This document shows, one piece after another, positions 42,650-52,822 of a stretch of DNA of 64,000 bases. A program made the position numbers and the translations under genes. The DNA comes from Pseudomonas oryzihabitans (lineage in GTDB: Bacteria > Pseudomonadota > Gammaproteobacteria > Pseudomonadales > Pseudomonadaceae), in the NCBI RefSeq assembly GCF_007665395.1, contig NZ_VDND01000006.1:248001-312000 (forward strand). Direction: 5' to 3'. The notes under the pieces are model-generated. The model had not been told where the DNA came from. It searched no databases and worked only from the letters and a program-made list of their open reading frames with translations. Within the stretch, counting starts at the first letter, position 1; each line of letters begins with the position of its first letter.

Positions 42650-44128
42650 ATGACCCGCGACGACTTCCTGCGCCTGGCCGCTCAAGGCTATAACCGCATT
42701 CCCCTGGCCTTCGAAACCCTGGCCGACTTCGACACCCCGCTGTCCCTCTATCTCAAACTGGCCGATGCGCCCAACTCCTATCTGCTGGAGTCGGTGCAGG
42801 GCGGCGAGAAGTGGGGCCGCTATTCGATCATCGGCCTGCCCTGCCGGACCCTGCTGCGCGCCCGCGGTTACCAGGTCACCGTGCACGAGGGCGAGCGACA
42901 GCTCGAAGCGGCTACGGTCGAGGATCCGCTGGCCTTCGTCGAGGCCTTCAAGGCTCGCTATCGCGTGCCGGTGGTGCCCAACCTGCCCAAATTCGATGGC
43001 GGCCTGGTGGGATACTTCGGCTATGACTGCGTGCGCTACGTGGAGAAGCGCCTGGGCGCCAGTCCCAATCCCGATCCGCTGGGTACCCCGGACATCCTGC
43101 TGATGGTGTCGGACGAGGTGGTGGTCTTCGACAACCTCGCTGGCAAGCTGCACTGCATCGTGCTGGTCGACCCCAGCCAGCCGGAGGCCTACGAACAGGG
43201 CCAGGCCCGCCTGGCCGCGCTGCGCGAGCGCATTCGCCAGCCCATCGCCCCACGGCTGGGCCTGGATTTCGCCGCGGTGGGCAGCGGCAGCGAGCCGGCG
43301 TTTCGCTCCAGCTACAGCCGCGCCGACTATGAACACGCGGTGGAGCGGATCAAGGACTACATCCTGGCCGGCGACTGCATGCAGGTGGTGCCTTCGCAGC
43401 GCATGACCATCGATTTCAAGGCGGCGCCCATCGATCTCTATCGGGCGCTGCGCTGCTTCAATCCCACGCCCTACATGTACTTCTTCAACTTCGGCGACTT
43501 TCATGTGGTCGGCAGTTCGCCCGAGGTGCTGGTGCGGGTGGAGGACGGCGAGATCACCGTGCGTCCCATCGCCGGCACCCGGCCGCGCGGCGCGACCGAG
43601 GAAGCCGACCTGGCGCTGGAGCGTGACCTGCTGGCCGATGCCAAGGAACTGGCCGAGCACCTGATGCTGATCGACCTGGGCCGCAACGACGTGGGCCGGG
43701 TCTCCGCCACCGGCAGCGTGACCCTGACCGAGAAGATGGTCATCGAGCGCTACTCCAACGTGATGCACATCGTCAGCAACGTCACCGGTCGGCTCAAGCC
43801 CGAGCTGAGCGCCATGGACGCCCTGCGCGCCATCCTGCCGGCCGGCACCCTGTCCGGGGCGCCGAAAATCCGCGCCATGGAGATCATCGACGAGCTGGAG
43901 CCGGTCAAGCGCGGCATCTACGGCGGCGCCGTGGGCTACCTGGCCTGGAACGGCAACATGGACACCGCCATCGCCATCCGCACCGCGGTGATCAAGGACG
44001 GCGAACTGCACGTCCAGGCGGGCGGCGGGATCGTCGCCGACTCCCAGCCGGCGGCGGAATGGGAAGAGACCCTCAACAAGCGTCGTGCCATGTTCCGCGC
44101 CGTCGCCCTTGCCGAACAGTCCGTCTGA
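42650..44128 (+). CDS. trpE: Anthranilate synthase component I
   Basis: A 492-residue chorismate-utilising enzyme. The N-terminal Trp-feedback element [20 protein letters not shown] is present, and the catalytic C-terminal domain shows FVIGSSPEVL-like [36 protein letters not shown] and [19 protein letters not shown] with YGGAVGYL. With TrpG it converts chorismate and glutamine to anthranilate. A 14-codon Trp-rich leader precedes it. trpG follows after 10 bases, so trpEGDC form one unit here. Confidence 0.97.
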   Translation: MTRDDFLRLAAQGYNRIPLAFETLADFDTPLSLYLKLADAPNSYLLESVQGGEKWGRYSIIGLPCRTLLRARGYQVTVHEGERQLEAATVEDPLAFVEAFKARYRVPVVPNLPKFDGGLVGYFGYDCVRYVEKRLGASPNPDPLGTPDILLMVSDEVVVFDNLAGKLHCIVLVDPSQPEAYEQGQARLAALRERIRQPIAPRLGLDFAAVGSGSEPAFRSSYSRADYEHAVERIKDYILAGDCMQVVPSQRMTIDFKAAPIDLYRALRCFNPTPYMYFFNFGDFHVVGSSPEVLVRVEDGEITVRPIAGTRPRGATEEADLALERDLLADAKELAEHLMLIDLGRNDVGRVSATGSVTLTEKMVIERYSNVMHIVSNVTGRLKPELSAMDALRAILPAGTLSGAPKIRAMEIIDELEPVKRGIYGGAVGYLAWNGNMDTAIAIRTAVIKDGELHVQAGGGIVADSQPAAEWEETLNKRRAMFRAVALAEQSV

Positions 44129-44138
44129 GGAGCCTGCC

Positions 44139-44732
44139 ATGTTGCTGATGCTGGATAACTACGATTCCTTCACCTACAACCTGGTGCAGTACCTGGGCGA
44201 ACTGGGCGCCGAGGTGAAGGTGGTGCGCAACGACGAGGTCCCGGTCGAGGCGATCGAGGGCCTGGCGCCGGAGCGCATCGTCGTCTCCCCCGGTCCCTGC
44301 ACGCCCAACGAGGCGGGGATCTCCCTGGCCACCCTGGAGCGCTTCGCCGGCAAGCTGCCGGTGCTGGGCGTCTGCCTGGGCCACCAGAGCCTGGGCCAGG
44401 CCTTCGGCGGCGAGGTGGTGCGGGCGCGCGAGCCGATGCACGGCAAGACCAGCCCGGTCTACCACAACGGCGAAGGCGTCTTCGCCGGTCTGCCCAACCC
44501 CTTCACCGTGACCCGCTACCATTCGCTGGTGGTCAAGCGCGAGACCTTGCCCGAGTGCCTGGAGATCACCGCCTGGACCCAGCACCCGGACGGTAGCATG
44601 GATGAGATCATGGGCCTGCGGCACCGCGAATTCATGATCGAAGGGGTGCAGTTCCACCCCGAGTCCATCCTCACCGAGCACGGCCACGACCTGCTGGCCA
44701 ACTTTCTCCAGCAGCAGGGAGGGCGCCGCTAG
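44139..44732 (+). CDS. trpG: Anthranilate synthase component II (glutamine amidotransferase)
   Basis: A 197-residue class I glutamine amidotransferase. The nucleophile is Cys79 in [17 protein letters not shown], and the His/Glu pair is in [14 protein letters not shown] near residues 168-172. It supplies ammonia to TrpE; in some pseudomonads it also serves p-aminobenzoate synthase. The frame is open before it, but ATG 44139 with GAGGAG 5-10 bases upstream gives the normal start [15 protein letters not shown]. trpD begins immediately after its stop. Confidence 0.97.
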   Translation: MLLMLDNYDSFTYNLVQYLGELGAEVKVVRNDEVPVEAIEGLAPERIVVSPGPCTPNEAGISLATLERFAGKLPVLGVCLGHQSLGQAFGGEVVRAREPMHGKTSPVYHNGEGVFAGLPNPFTVTRYHSLVVKRETLPECLEITAWTQHPDGSMDEIMGLRHREFMIEGVQFHPESILTEHGHDLLANFLQQQGGRR

Positions 44733-45782
44733 ATGGACATCAAGCAGGCCCTGAGTCGCATCAGCGGGCAACTCGACCTCAATGTGGCCGAGATGCAGGC
44801 GGTGATGCGCCAGATCATGACCGGGGGCGCCGACGAGGCGCAGATCGGTGCCTTTCTCATGGGCATGCGCATCAAGAGCGAGACCATCGACGAGATCTGC
44901 GGCGCGGTGAGCGTGATGCGCGAACTGGCCACCCCGGTGGAGCTGCCGAGCCTCGACCATGTCGTCGACGTGGTCGGTACCGGCGGCGACGGCGCCAACA
45001 TCTTCAACGTCTCCTCGGCCTCGGTGTTCGTGGTGGCGGCGGCGGGTGGCAAGGTCGCCAAGCACGGCAACCGCGCGGTGTCCGGCAAGAGCGGCAGTGC
45101 CGACCTGCTGGAAGCCGCCGGCATCTACCTGGAGCTGACCCCCGCGCAGATCGCACGCTGCGTCGAGCAGGTGGGGGTGGGCTTCATGTTCGCCCAGTCG
45201 CACCACAGCGCCATGCGCCACGCCGCCGGGCCGCGGCGTTCCCTGGGGCTGCGTACCCTGTTCAACATGCTCGGCCCGCTGACCAATCCGGCCGGTGTGC
45301 GCCACCAGGTGGTCGGGGTGTTCAGCGCCGCCCTCTGCCGGCCGCTGGCCGAGGTGCTGCAGCGCCTGGGCAGTAAGCATGTGCTGGTGGTGCACTCCCG
45401 TGACGGCCTGGACGAATTCAGCCTGGCCGCCGCCACCCAGGTGGCCGAGCTCAAGGATGACAGCATCAGCGAGTACCAGGTGCTGCCGGAAGATCTGGGC
45501 ATCAAGAGCCAGAGCCTGGTCGGCCTGACCGTGGATGGCCCCGAGGCCTCCCTGGCGTTGATCCGTGACGCCCTGGGGCGGCGCAAGACCGAAGCCGGGC
45601 AGAAGGCCGCCGACATGATCGTGCTCAACGCCGGCGCGGCGCTCTACGCCGCCGATCTCGCCCAGAGCCTGCACGAGGGTGTGCTGCTGGCCCACGATGC
45701 GCTATACAGCGGCCTGGCGCGGGAAAAACTGGACGAGCTCGCCCATTTCACATCCGTCTATCGCGAGGAGGGTCGCCTGTGA
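44733..45782 (+). CDS. trpD: Anthranilate phosphoribosyltransferase
   Basis: A 349-residue enzyme with the glycine loop [18 protein letters not shown] (PRPP binding), [19 protein letters not shown], and [17 protein letters not shown]. It joins anthranilate and PRPP to phosphoribosylanthranilate, the second step of tryptophan synthesis. ATG 44733 directly follows the trpG TAG, and the stop overlaps trpC by 4 bases, so translation is tightly coupled. Length is standard for the stand-alone enzyme. Confidence 0.97.
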   Translation: MDIKQALSRISGQLDLNVAEMQAVMRQIMTGGADEAQIGAFLMGMRIKSETIDEICGAVSVMRELATPVELPSLDHVVDVVGTGGDGANIFNVSSASVFVVAAAGGKVAKHGNRAVSGKSGSADLLEAAGIYLELTPAQIARCVEQVGVGFMFAQSHHSAMRHAAGPRRSLGLRTLFNMLGPLTNPAGVRHQVVGVFSAALCRPLAEVLQRLGSKHVLVVHSRDGLDEFSLAAATQVAELKDDSISEYQVLPEDLGIKSQSLVGLTVDGPEASLALIRDALGRRKTEAGQKAADMIVLNAGAALYAADLAQSLHEGVLLAHDALYSGLAREKLDELAHFTSVYREEGRL

Positions 45783-46603
45783 GTGTGCCAACCGTGTTGC
45801 AGAAGATTCTGGCCCGCAAGGCCGAGGAAATCGCCCAACTGAAGGCCCGTACCACCCTGGCCGAGCTCGAGGCCCAGGCCCGTGCCGCCGATGCCCCGCG
45901 CGGCTTCGCCCGGGCGCTGCAGGCCCAGGTGGCGCGCAAGGAAGCGGCGGTCATCGCCGAGGTGAAGAAGGCCTCGCCGAGCAAGGGCGTGATCCGCGAG
46001 CACTTCGTGCCGGCCGAGATTGCCCACAGCTACGCCCAGGGTGGCGCCACCTGCCTGAGCGTGCTCACCGACGTGGACTTCTTTCAGGGCGGCAACGCCT
46101 ATCTGCAGGAGGCGCGCGCCGCCTGCCAGCTGCCGGTGATTCGCAAGGACTTCCTCGTCGATCCCTACCAGGTGGTGGAAGCCCGCGCCATCGGTGCCGA
46201 CTGCATCCTGCTGATCGTCGCGGCGCTCGACGATGGCCTGATGGGGGAACTGGCCGCCACCGCCAAGGACGTCGGCCTGGACGTACTGGTCGAGGTTCAT
46301 GACGGCGCCGAGCTGGAGCGGGCCCTGAGCGTGCTGGATACCCCGCTGGTAGGCGTCAACAATCGCAACCTGCACACCTTCGAGGTCAGCCTGGAGGCCA
46401 CCCTGGATCTGCTGCCGCGCATCCCCCAGGACCGCCTGGTGATCACCGAGAGCGGCATCCTCAACCGCGCCGACGTCGAGCTGATGGAGATCAACGAGGT
46501 CCGTGCCTTCCTGGTCGGCGAGGCCTTCATGCGGGCCGACGAACCCGGCCAGGAGTTGCAGCGGCTGTTCTTCCCCGAGCGGCGCTTCCCGCTCGACGCC
46601 TGA
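45779..46603 (+). CDS. trpC: Indole-3-glycerol phosphate synthase
   Basis: A 274-residue TIM-barrel protein: [19 protein letters not shown] (catalytic Lys), [40 protein letters not shown] and [20 protein letters not shown]. It closes the indole ring from CdRP. It is not fused to TrpF, as usual in pseudomonads. The start is GTG or ATG-like at 45779 (GTGAGTGTG context), overlapping trpD. A strong terminator follows 20 bases after the stop, ending the trpEGDC unit. Confidence 0.96.
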   Translation: MSVPTVLQKILARKAEEIAQLKARTTLAELEAQARAADAPRGFARALQAQVARKEAAVIAEVKKASPSKGVIREHFVPAEIAHSYAQGGATCLSVLTDVDFFQGGNAYLQEARAACQLPVIRKDFLVDPYQVVEARAIGADCILLIVAALDDGLMGELAATAKDVGLDVLVEVHDGAELERALSVLDTPLVGVNNRNLHTFEVSLEATLDLLPRIPQDRLVITESGILNRADVELMEINEVRAFLVGEAFMRADEPGQELQRLFFPERRFPLDA

Positions 46604-46623
46604 TTCCGCGGCGTGCCGCACCG

Positions 46624-46655
46624 AGGCCCTGGTGGACGACACCAGGGCCTTTTTT
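46624..46655 (+). terminator. Terminator of the trpEGDC operon
   Basis: AGGCCCTGGTG and CACCAGGGCCT form an 11-bp perfect stem around GACGA, followed by six T. It is placed 20 bases after the trpC stop. Confidence 0.93.
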
Positions 46656-46856
46656 CTGGTCAGGCTGATCCAGGTCGACCGCCGTCCACCCCGGACGGCG
46701 GGAGCGACCTCCGTGTGTCCACAGCCGACGCAGGGCTTTGTTCTACCGGCATAAACCCCGTTAATGACGTCCGATTCGCCGAACCCTGGCGAATCCGGAG
46801 CAGTCTGGCCATCGCTCCGGCGCAGCAGGCCATCCACCACTGGGGCAGGTAGAACC

Positions 46857-48629
46857 ATGGCAACGGAAGAAAAGAGCGCAACGCTCGACATCAGCATCAC
46901 CGATCCCTCCCGAACCGAGGAGGCCCGGCGCGACAGGCGCCTGGCCGGCACCACGGACTGGTTCGTCTTCGGCGTGACCAGCATCGCGGCGCTCGCCTTC
47001 GTCATCTGGGGCTTCGTCAGCCAGGCGAGCCTGGCCGCGAGCGCCTCCCTCGCCCAGGGCTGGGTCATCAGCCGCTTCGGCTGGCTGTTCGTGCTGACCT
47101 CCACCGGTTTCGTGGTCTTCGTCATCTGGCTGGCCGCCAGTCGCTATGGGCGCATTCCCCTGGGGCGGGACGACGAGCAACCGGAATTCCGCACGCTGTC
47201 CTGGGTAGCGATGATGTTCAGCGCCGGCATGGGCATCGGCCTGATGTTCTTCGGCGTGGCCGAGCCGCTGTCGCACTATCTCAATCCGCCCCCCGGCTCC
47301 GCCCCGGGGCAGACCAGTGCCGCGCTGCAGGTGGCCATGGCCACCACACTGTTCCACTGGACCCTGCACCCCTGGGCCATCTATGCCGTGGTCGGCCTGG
47401 CCATCGCCTATGGCACCTATCGCCGGGGGCGCTCGCAGCTGATCTCGGTGGCCTTCCGCCCGCTGATCGGCAAGCACGCCAACGGCCCCCTCGGTCGCGT
47501 CATCGACATGATGGCGATCTTCGCCACCCTGTTCGGCTCGGCGGCCTCCCTGGGGCTGGGCGCCCTGCAGATCGCCGGGGGACTCGAGCACAACGGCTGG
47601 ATCGAGCAGCCGGGCAAGCTGCTCTACGTCGGTATCATCACGGTACTGACCGTGGCCTTCATCGTCTCCGCCGTGTCCGGCGTCGACAAGGGCATCCAGT
47701 GGCTGTCCAATACCAACATGGTGCTGGCGGTGGTGCTGGCGTTGTTCGTCTTCGTCGCCGGTCCCACCCTGCTGATGCTCAACCTGCTGCCGACCGCCAT
47801 CGGCGACTACATCAACCTGCTGCCGGAAATGATGGCGCGCACCAGCGCCAGCGGTGGCGAGGCCATGGGCAACTGGCTGTCCAGCTGGACCGTGTTCTAC
47901 TGGGCCTGGTGGATCTCCTGGACGCCCTTCGTCGGCATGTTCATCGCCCGCATCAGCCGCGGCCGCACCATCCGCCAGTTCGTCAGCGGGGTGCTGCTGG
48001 TCCCAAGCCTGGTCAGCGTGGTCTGGTTCGTCATCTTCGGCGGTGCCGCGGTCGATGCCATGCGCCTGGGCGCCTTCACCCTGGTCGACGGTGCGGTGAA
48101 CAGCAACTTCGCGCTCTATGACCTGCTGGCCAGCTATCCCTGGGCGTCCCTGACCTCGGTGCTGGTGATGGTGCTGGTGGCGATCTTCTTCGTCTCCGGG
48201 GCCGATGCCGCGTCCCTGGTGATGGGCACGCTGTCCGAACGCGGGACCACCGAGCCGTCGCGGCGCACGGTGATCTTCTGGGGCGCCCTGACCGGGGCGG
48301 TGGCGGCGATCATGCTGGCCATCGGCGACCCGGGCAATCCGGGCGCCGCGCTCACGGGCCTGCAGAATCTGACCATCGTCGTCGCGCTGCCCTTCGTGGT
48401 GGTCATGGTGCTGCTCTGCCTGGCCCTCTATCGCGACCTGCGCTGCGATCCGCTGATGCTGCGCCACCTGCGCGGGACCGAGTTGATCGAGAAGGCGGTG
48501 CTCTATGGCGCGGCCAAGCACGGCGAGGAATTCCACTTCGTGGTGGGCGAGCCGAAGTCGTCCCAGGCCAAGGCAGCGGAGGCTGGCGAGCAGGTCACGG
48601 TGACCTTGGAGAAGGAGGTCAAGGCCTGA
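46857..48629 (+). CDS. BCCT family betaine/choline/carnitine-type transporter
   Basis: A 590-residue membrane protein with about twelve TM helices and hydrophilic ends. The BCCT signature is clear: MFSAGMGIGLMFFGVAEPLSHY, then FHWTLHPWAIYAVVGLAIAY, and the Trp-rich TM8 FYWAWWISWTPFVGMFIARISRGRTIRQF. Members take up glycine betaine, choline or carnitine with Na+ or H+. The C-terminal tail of about 80 residues may be the osmosensing part. ATG 46857 is chosen over upstream in-frame codons, which lack family similarity. It lies alone between trpC and vfr, a position without a transporter in P. aeruginosa. Substrate not determinable. Confidence 0.92.
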   Translation: MATEEKSATLDISITDPSRTEEARRDRRLAGTTDWFVFGVTSIAALAFVIWGFVSQASLAASASLAQGWVISRFGWLFVLTSTGFVVFVIWLAASRYGRIPLGRDDEQPEFRTLSWVAMMFSAGMGIGLMFFGVAEPLSHYLNPPPGSAPGQTSAALQVAMATTLFHWTLHPWAIYAVVGLAIAYGTYRRGRSQLISVAFRPLIGKHANGPLGRVIDMMAIFATLFGSAASLGLGALQIAGGLEHNGWIEQPGKLLYVGIITVLTVAFIVSAVSGVDKGIQWLSNTNMVLAVVLALFVFVAGPTLLMLNLLPTAIGDYINLLPEMMARTSASGGEAMGNWLSSWTVFYWAWWISWTPFVGMFIARISRGRTIRQFVSGVLLVPSLVSVVWFVIFGGAAVDAMRLGAFTLVDGAVNSNFALYDLLASYPWASLTSVLVMVLVAIFFVSGADAASLVMGTLSERGTTEPSRRTVIFWGALTGAVAAIMLAIGDPGNPGAALTGLQNLTIVVALPFVVVMVLLCLALYRDLRCDPLMLRHLRGTELIEKAVLYGAAKHGEEFHFVVGEPKSSQAKAAEAGEQVTVTLEKEVKA

Positions 48630-48681
48630 TGCCGTGACGGGGCGGCCCCCGCCGGCTGGCGGAGGCGCGTCGGGGCGGGGT

Positions 48682-49326
48682 TCAGCGGGTGCCGAACACC
48701 ACCATGGTCTTGCCCTTGACGTGGACCAGACCCTGTTCTTCGAGGGACTTCAGCACGCGGCCGACCATCTCGCGCGAGCAGCCGACGATACGGCCGATCT
48801 CCTGGCGGGTGATCTTGATCTGCATGCCGTCCGGGTGGGTCATGGCATCCGGCTGCTTGCACAGGTCGAGCAGGGTGCGGGCCACGCGGCCGGTGACGTC
48901 GAGGAAGGCGAGGTCGCCGACCTTGCGGGTGGTCTGCCGCAGCCGCTCGGCCATCTGGCGGCCCAGGGAGAACAGCATGTCCGGATCCTGCTGGCTCAGT
49001 TCGCGGAACTGGCCGTAGCTGATCTCGGCGACTTCGCACTCGGTACGGGCACGGACCCAGGCACTGCGCTCGGGCTCGCTGCCTTCCTTGGAAAACAGCC
49101 CCATCTCGCCGAAGAAATCGCCGGCGTTGAGGTAGGCGATGATCATCTCGCGGCCTTCATCGTCCTCGATGAGGATGGTGACCGAACCCTTGAGGATGAA
49201 GAACAGGCTTTCGCTGTTGTCGCCAGCGTAGATGATGGTGGTTTTTGCCGTGTAGCGGCGACGCGAGCAGTGCGCTAGCAGCTTGTCGATGTGCTGTAAC
49301 TTCGCGGGTGGGATGATAGCGGCCAT
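48682..49326 (-). CDS. vfr: cAMP-responsive regulator Vfr (CRP family)
   Basis: A 214-residue CRP homologue. The N-terminal cAMP-binding barrel has [25 protein letters not shown] (phosphate-binding cassette with the Arg-Ser pair). The C-terminal winged helix-turn-helix is [28 protein letters not shown]. In P. aeruginosa Vfr activates virulence, type III secretion, type IV pilus and quorum genes. It is divergent from the osmC-like gene, and the order trpC...vfr-osmC-speD matches P. aeruginosa apart from the inserted BCCT gene. Confidence 0.96.
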   Translation of the reverse strand: MAAIIPPAKLQHIDKLLAHCSRRRYTAKTTIIYAGDNSESLFFILKGSVTILIEDDEGREMIIAYLNAGDFFGEMGLFSKEGSEPERSAWVRARTECEVAEISYGQFRELSQQDPDMLFSLGRQMAERLRQTTRKVGDLAFLDVTGRVARTLLDLCKQPDAMTHPDGMQIKITRQEIGRIVGCSREMVGRVLKSLEEQGLVHVKGKTMVVFGTR

Positions 49327-49535
49327 GCTGATTCCTGAGGTTGAAAGCTAACCTGAGTCGGGGGCACCGAGGTCCGAACCGGTGCATGCACAGGCTGCGC
49401 CGGTTCCGATTCAAAGACCGGATGAGAACATGCGCAGCTTAAATGCGAGCTGAATAACCCTACACTGCCAGCCAGTTTACGCCATTCAGCATGTTAAGCT
49501 GATCACCATTTGCATATATAAGTAGGACGAAAGCG

Positions 49536-49958
49536 ATGAAAGCGCGCATTCAGTGGACGGGCGAGGCGATGTTCCTCGGCGAATCCGGCAGTGGCCACGT
49601 GGTCGTCATGGATGGCCCGCCGGAGAGCGGTGGTCGCAACCTCGGCGTGCGGCCGATGGAGACCGTGCTGATCGGCCTGGGCGGCTGCGCCAGCTACGAC
49701 GTGGTCAGCATCCTGCGCAAGGCCCGGCAGCCGGTGGAAAGCTGCGAGGCCTTCCTCGACGCCGAGCGCGCCGAGACCGAGCCCAAGGTATTCACCCGTA
49801 TCCACCTGAAGTTCGTGGTCAAGGGCCGTGGCCTCAAGGAAGCCCAGGTCAAGCGCGCCATCGAGCTGTCGGCAGAGAAGTACTGCTCCGCCTCCATCAT
49901 GCTCGGTCGCGCCGGTGTCGAGATCAGCCACAGCTACGAGCTGGTCGAGCTCGGCTGA
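49536..49958 (+). CDS. OsmC family peroxiredoxin-like protein
   Basis: A 140-residue protein of the OsmC/Ohr superfamily, in the YhfA-like branch: KARIQWTGEAMFLGESGSGH at the start, RPMETVLIGLGGCASYDVV with the first Cys, and AIELSAEKYCSASIMLG with the second Cys. The two Cys would form the peroxide-reducing pair of the family. It probably detoxifies organic hydroperoxides or handles sulfur transfer; activity is inferred. It lies between vfr and speD as in P. aeruginosa. Confidence 0.9.
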   Translation: MKARIQWTGEAMFLGESGSGHVVVMDGPPESGGRNLGVRPMETVLIGLGGCASYDVVSILRKARQPVESCEAFLDAERAETEPKVFTRIHLKFVVKGRGLKEAQVKRAIELSAEKYCSASIMLGRAGVEISHSYELVELG

Positions 49959-50193
49959 GACCCCATCCCGCCTGCGGCGCCCATTCGGGCGTCGCGCCTG
50001 GCGCGCCCGCGCCATCGCCGTCGACATCAATTCATCACCTGGGCCCGGCAGACTCTGGCCCCAGCCGCTGCCGATCTGCATAATGCGCCGCTCTTAAGGG
50101 GTCCCAGCCCCGACAAGTACAGCCAATCGCCATCGCGAAGAGGTGTTCGTCGCCCTACGCAGCTTGCGCCATCCGCAACTGACGGGCATTCAG

Positions 50194-50212
50194 GACCGCG
50201 GTCAGAGACCGC
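50194..50212 (+). promoter_or_regulatory. Alternative hairpins in the speD leader
   Basis: GACCGC (50194-50199), GCGGTC (50198-50203) and GACCGC (50207-50212) are overlapping arms, so GCGGTC can pair with only the downstream copy as a 6-bp stem with loop AGA. It ends just before the GGGAG ribosome binding site of speD. A regulatory role is possible but unsupported. Confidence 0.3.
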
Positions 50213-50232
50213 ACGACGGGAGCTTTACCACC

Positions 50233-51027
50233 GTGAAAAGCAAACTCAGGCTCCATGGTTTCAATAACCTGACCAAGACCTTGAGCTTCAACATCTACGA
50301 CATCTGCTACGCCGAGACGTCGGAAGATCAACAGGCCTATGTCCAGTACATCGATGAGGAATACGACGCCGAGCGTCTGACCCAGATCCTGACCGACGTG
50401 GTCGACATCATCGGGGCCAACATCCTCAACATCGCCCGCCAGGACTACGATCCCCAGGGCGCCAGCGTGACCATCCTGATCTCCGAGCAACCGGTCGAGC
50501 CGACCGAGAGCCAGATCGAGGAGTCGCCCGGTCCGTTGCGCGAGACCATCCTCGGCCACCTGGACAAGAGCCACATCACGGTGCACACCTATCCGGAGAT
50601 CCATCCGGACGACGGCATCGCCACCTTCCGTGTCGACATCGACGTGTCCACCTGTGGCGTGATCTCCCCGTTGAAGGCGCTGAACTACCTGATCCACCAG
50701 TTCGACTCGGACATCGTCACCGTGGACTACCGGGTGCGCGGCTTCACCCGTGACATCGAGGGGCGCAAGCACTTCATCGACCACGAGATCAACTCGATCC
50801 AGAACTACCTGTCCGAGGACACCCGCGCGGCCTACCAGATGACCGACGTGAACGTGTACCAGGACAACCTGTTCCACACCAAGATGCTGCTCAAGGAGTT
50901 CGAACTGGACAACTACCTGTTCGGCGACGCCTCCCGCAGCCTCTCGACGGAGCAGCGCCAGCAGATCACCCAGCGTCTCAAGCACGAGATGCGCGAGATC
51001 TTCTCCGGGCGCAACCTGCCACGCTGA
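50233..51027 (+). CDS. speD: S-adenosylmethionine decarboxylase proenzyme
   Basis: A 264-residue SpeD of the E. coli type (class 1A). The self-cleavage site is at the Lys-Ser of [13 protein letters not shown], where Ser becomes the pyruvoyl group; [20 protein letters not shown] and [20 protein letters not shown] are conserved. It provides decarboxylated SAM for spermidine synthesis. The start is GTG 50233 with GGGAG 11 bases upstream; the open frame before it lacks similarity. A terminator follows 22 bases after the stop. Confidence 0.97.
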   Translation: MKSKLRLHGFNNLTKTLSFNIYDICYAETSEDQQAYVQYIDEEYDAERLTQILTDVVDIIGANILNIARQDYDPQGASVTILISEQPVEPTESQIEESPGPLRETILGHLDKSHITVHTYPEIHPDDGIATFRVDIDVSTCGVISPLKALNYLIHQFDSDIVTVDYRVRGFTRDIEGRKHFIDHEINSIQNYLSEDTRAAYQMTDVNVYQDNLFHTKMLLKEFELDNYLFGDASRSLSTEQRQQITQRLKHEMREIFSGRNLPR

Positions 51028-51049
51028 GTCCCCTCGGCGTTGCCTGCAG

Positions 51050-51069
51050 AACCCCGCCACGGCGGGGTT
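51050..51069. terminator. Bidirectional terminator between speD and the antiporter gene
   Basis: AACCCCGCC and GGCGGGGTT pair around AC, with TTCTTG after it on the plus strand. It serves speD and may also serve the converging antiporter gene. Confidence 0.8.
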
Positions 51070-51085
51070 CTTGCGTTCTGGACGA

Positions 51086-52345
51086 TCAGGGGTGGTCGTC
51101 GCGGGCGACTGGGGCGCCGCCGGTGACGCTCTTGACCACCCGGCCGATGGTCAGGCCCTGGCCAAGGATGGAAACCAGTACCACGATGTAGGTCAGCGCC
51201 AGGATCAGGTCTCGCTCGGGGCCGGCGGGCAGGCTCAGCGCCAGGGCGACCGAGACGCCACCGCGCAGCGCGCCCCAGGTGAGGATGCGCGCCGTGCCGC
51301 GGGTCATGTTGCGCCAGTGCGGGCTGAGCAGCACCACCGGCGCCACGCTGATCCAGCGGGCGAAGAGGATCGCCAGGGTGACCATGAAGGCCGCGCCGAG
51401 GTGGGTCCAGCTGAAGGGCAGCACCAGCAGCTCCATGCCGATCAGGGCGAACAGCAGGGCGTTGAGGATCTCGTCGATCAGCTCCCAGAAGCCGTCCAGG
51501 TAGCGCCGGGTGAAGTCGTTCATGGCCTTGGTGCGGCCCAGGTTGCCGATGATCAGGCCGGCCACCACCATGGCGATGGGGCCCGAGACGTGCAGGTGGC
51601 TGGCCAGGGTCGAGCCGCCGATCACCAGGGCCAGGGACAGCATCACCTCGATCTGGTGCTGCTCGATGCTCAGCATCAGCCAATAGCAGAGGAAGCCGAT
51701 CACCAGGCCGAACAGGATGCCGCCACCGGCTTCCTCGAGGAACAGCCAGAGCGCGGCGTTGACCGTGGGCGCCTCGCCCAGCTGGATCACCCCCAGCAGC
51801 ACCGAGTAGACCACCACGGCCACGCCGTCGTTGAACAGCGCCTCGCCGACGATGGTGGTCTCCAGCGACTTGGGTGCGCCGGCCGAGCGCAGGATGCCGA
51901 GCACGGCGATGGGGTCGGTGGGCGAGATCAGGGCGCCGAAGATCAGGCAGTAGAGCAGGTCGATGTGCCAGCCCAGCCAGCCGAAGATCCAGAAGGTCAG
52001 GTAGCCGATCAGCACCGTGGAGATGACCACGCCGAGGGTGGCCAGGCCGCCGATGGCCCACTTGTAGTCGCGCAGGTCCTTGAGGTTGACGTGCAGGGCG
52101 CCGGCGAACAGCAGGAAGCCGAGCATCCAGTTCATCAGCAGGTCGTTGAAGTCGATCTGTCCGAGCAGCTCGCCGATGCGGTGCTCCAGGCCCGGAAAGC
52201 CCAGCCAGGACAGGCTCTGCAGGCCGACCGAGAAGATCAGCGCGATGACCATGACACCGATGGTGGGCGGCAGGCCGACGAAGCGGAAATTGAGGTAGGT
52301 GAGCAGCGAGGTGAAGCAGATGAAGGCAGCAGCGAGTTCGAGCAT
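51086..52345 (-). CDS. CPA1-type Na+(K+)/H+ antiporter
   Basis: A 419-residue membrane protein with about twelve hydrophobic helices. The conserved core is GALISPTDPIAVLGILRSAG followed by TTIVGEALFNDGVAVVVYSV, the helix 5-6 pair with the Asp and the ND motif of NhaP/CPA1 exchangers, and TWGALRGGVSVALALSLP near the C-terminus. It exchanges monovalent cations for protons in pH and salt homeostasis. The frame opens earlier, but ATG 52345 gives a membrane-entry start (MLELAAAFICFTS). It converges with speD. Confidence 0.92.
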   Translation of the reverse strand: MLELAAAFICFTSLLTYLNFRFVGLPPTIGVMVIALIFSVGLQSLSWLGFPGLEHRIGELLGQIDFNDLLMNWMLGFLLFAGALHVNLKDLRDYKWAIGGLATLGVVISTVLIGYLTFWIFGWLGWHIDLLYCLIFGALISPTDPIAVLGILRSAGAPKSLETTIVGEALFNDGVAVVVYSVLLGVIQLGEAPTVNAALWLFLEEAGGGILFGLVIGFLCYWLMLSIEQHQIEVMLSLALVIGGSTLASHLHVSGPIAMVVAGLIIGNLGRTKAMNDFTRRYLDGFWELIDEILNALLFALIGMELLVLPFSWTHLGAAFMVTLAILFARWISVAPVVLLSPHWRNMTRGTARILTWGALRGGVSVALALSLPAGPERDLILALTYIVVLVSILGQGLTIGRVVKSVTGGAPVARDDHP

Positions 52346-52542
52346 GGGCGTTCCAGATCCATCAGACAACGAGCCCCCGCGAGCGCGGGACCTAGGGGTA
52401 GGATGGGGCCGGGGCCGCAAAAGTTACATCATCGATAGCCGACTATCGGATTAGTCGGGAAAAGCCCGCGTGGATCGCCGCTGCCCTGGCATTCGCGGCC
52501 AACGCCGGGGACGACCCACGTGAACGAGCGGATGGCGCCTGG

Positions 52543-52734
52543 CTAGAGCGGCGCCGCTGCGGCTGGCGCGGTCTCGCGCAGGGGCAGCGGGTGGGGCGCG
52601 GCAATACGGGCTTCCAGGGTCGCCACGTAGCTACGGGCGTCGGCTTCGCTGAGAAAGGTGATGGCCTGCTTGTCGAGGCAGACCTGCCAGGCACTGGTGG
52701 TGGACTTGCGCAAAGGACGAACCACGATCTTCAT
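52543..52734 (-). CDS. Small conserved hypothetical protein
   Basis: A 63-residue soluble protein (MKIVVRPLRKSTTSAWQVCL at the start, ITFLSEADARSYVATLEARI in the middle) ending in a Pro/Ala-rich tail. I do not recognise a domain. The ATG at 52734 has GAGGGTACC just upstream; the frame runs further up without support. The beta-alpha pattern (a strand-rich start and one long helix) and codon use look like a real gene. It is on the minus strand between the GGDEF-EAL gene and the antiporter gene. Confidence 0.6.
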   Translation of the reverse strand: MKIVVRPLRKSTTSAWQVCLDKQAITFLSEADARSYVATLEARIAAPHPLPLRETAPAAAAPL

Positions 52735-52822
52735 GCTGGTACCCTCGGGGACAGACGGACAGTGGAGTCCCGATTCTAGAGCGGTTTTGATTGCAGGACA
52801 GTGACATTCGTCGGTCGGGAGG

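Noticed and set aside
49441..49448. AAATGCGA as a Vfr half-site between vfr and the osmC-like gene
   Set aside because: Only one half of the palindromic CRP/Vfr site is present, and such octamers are common.
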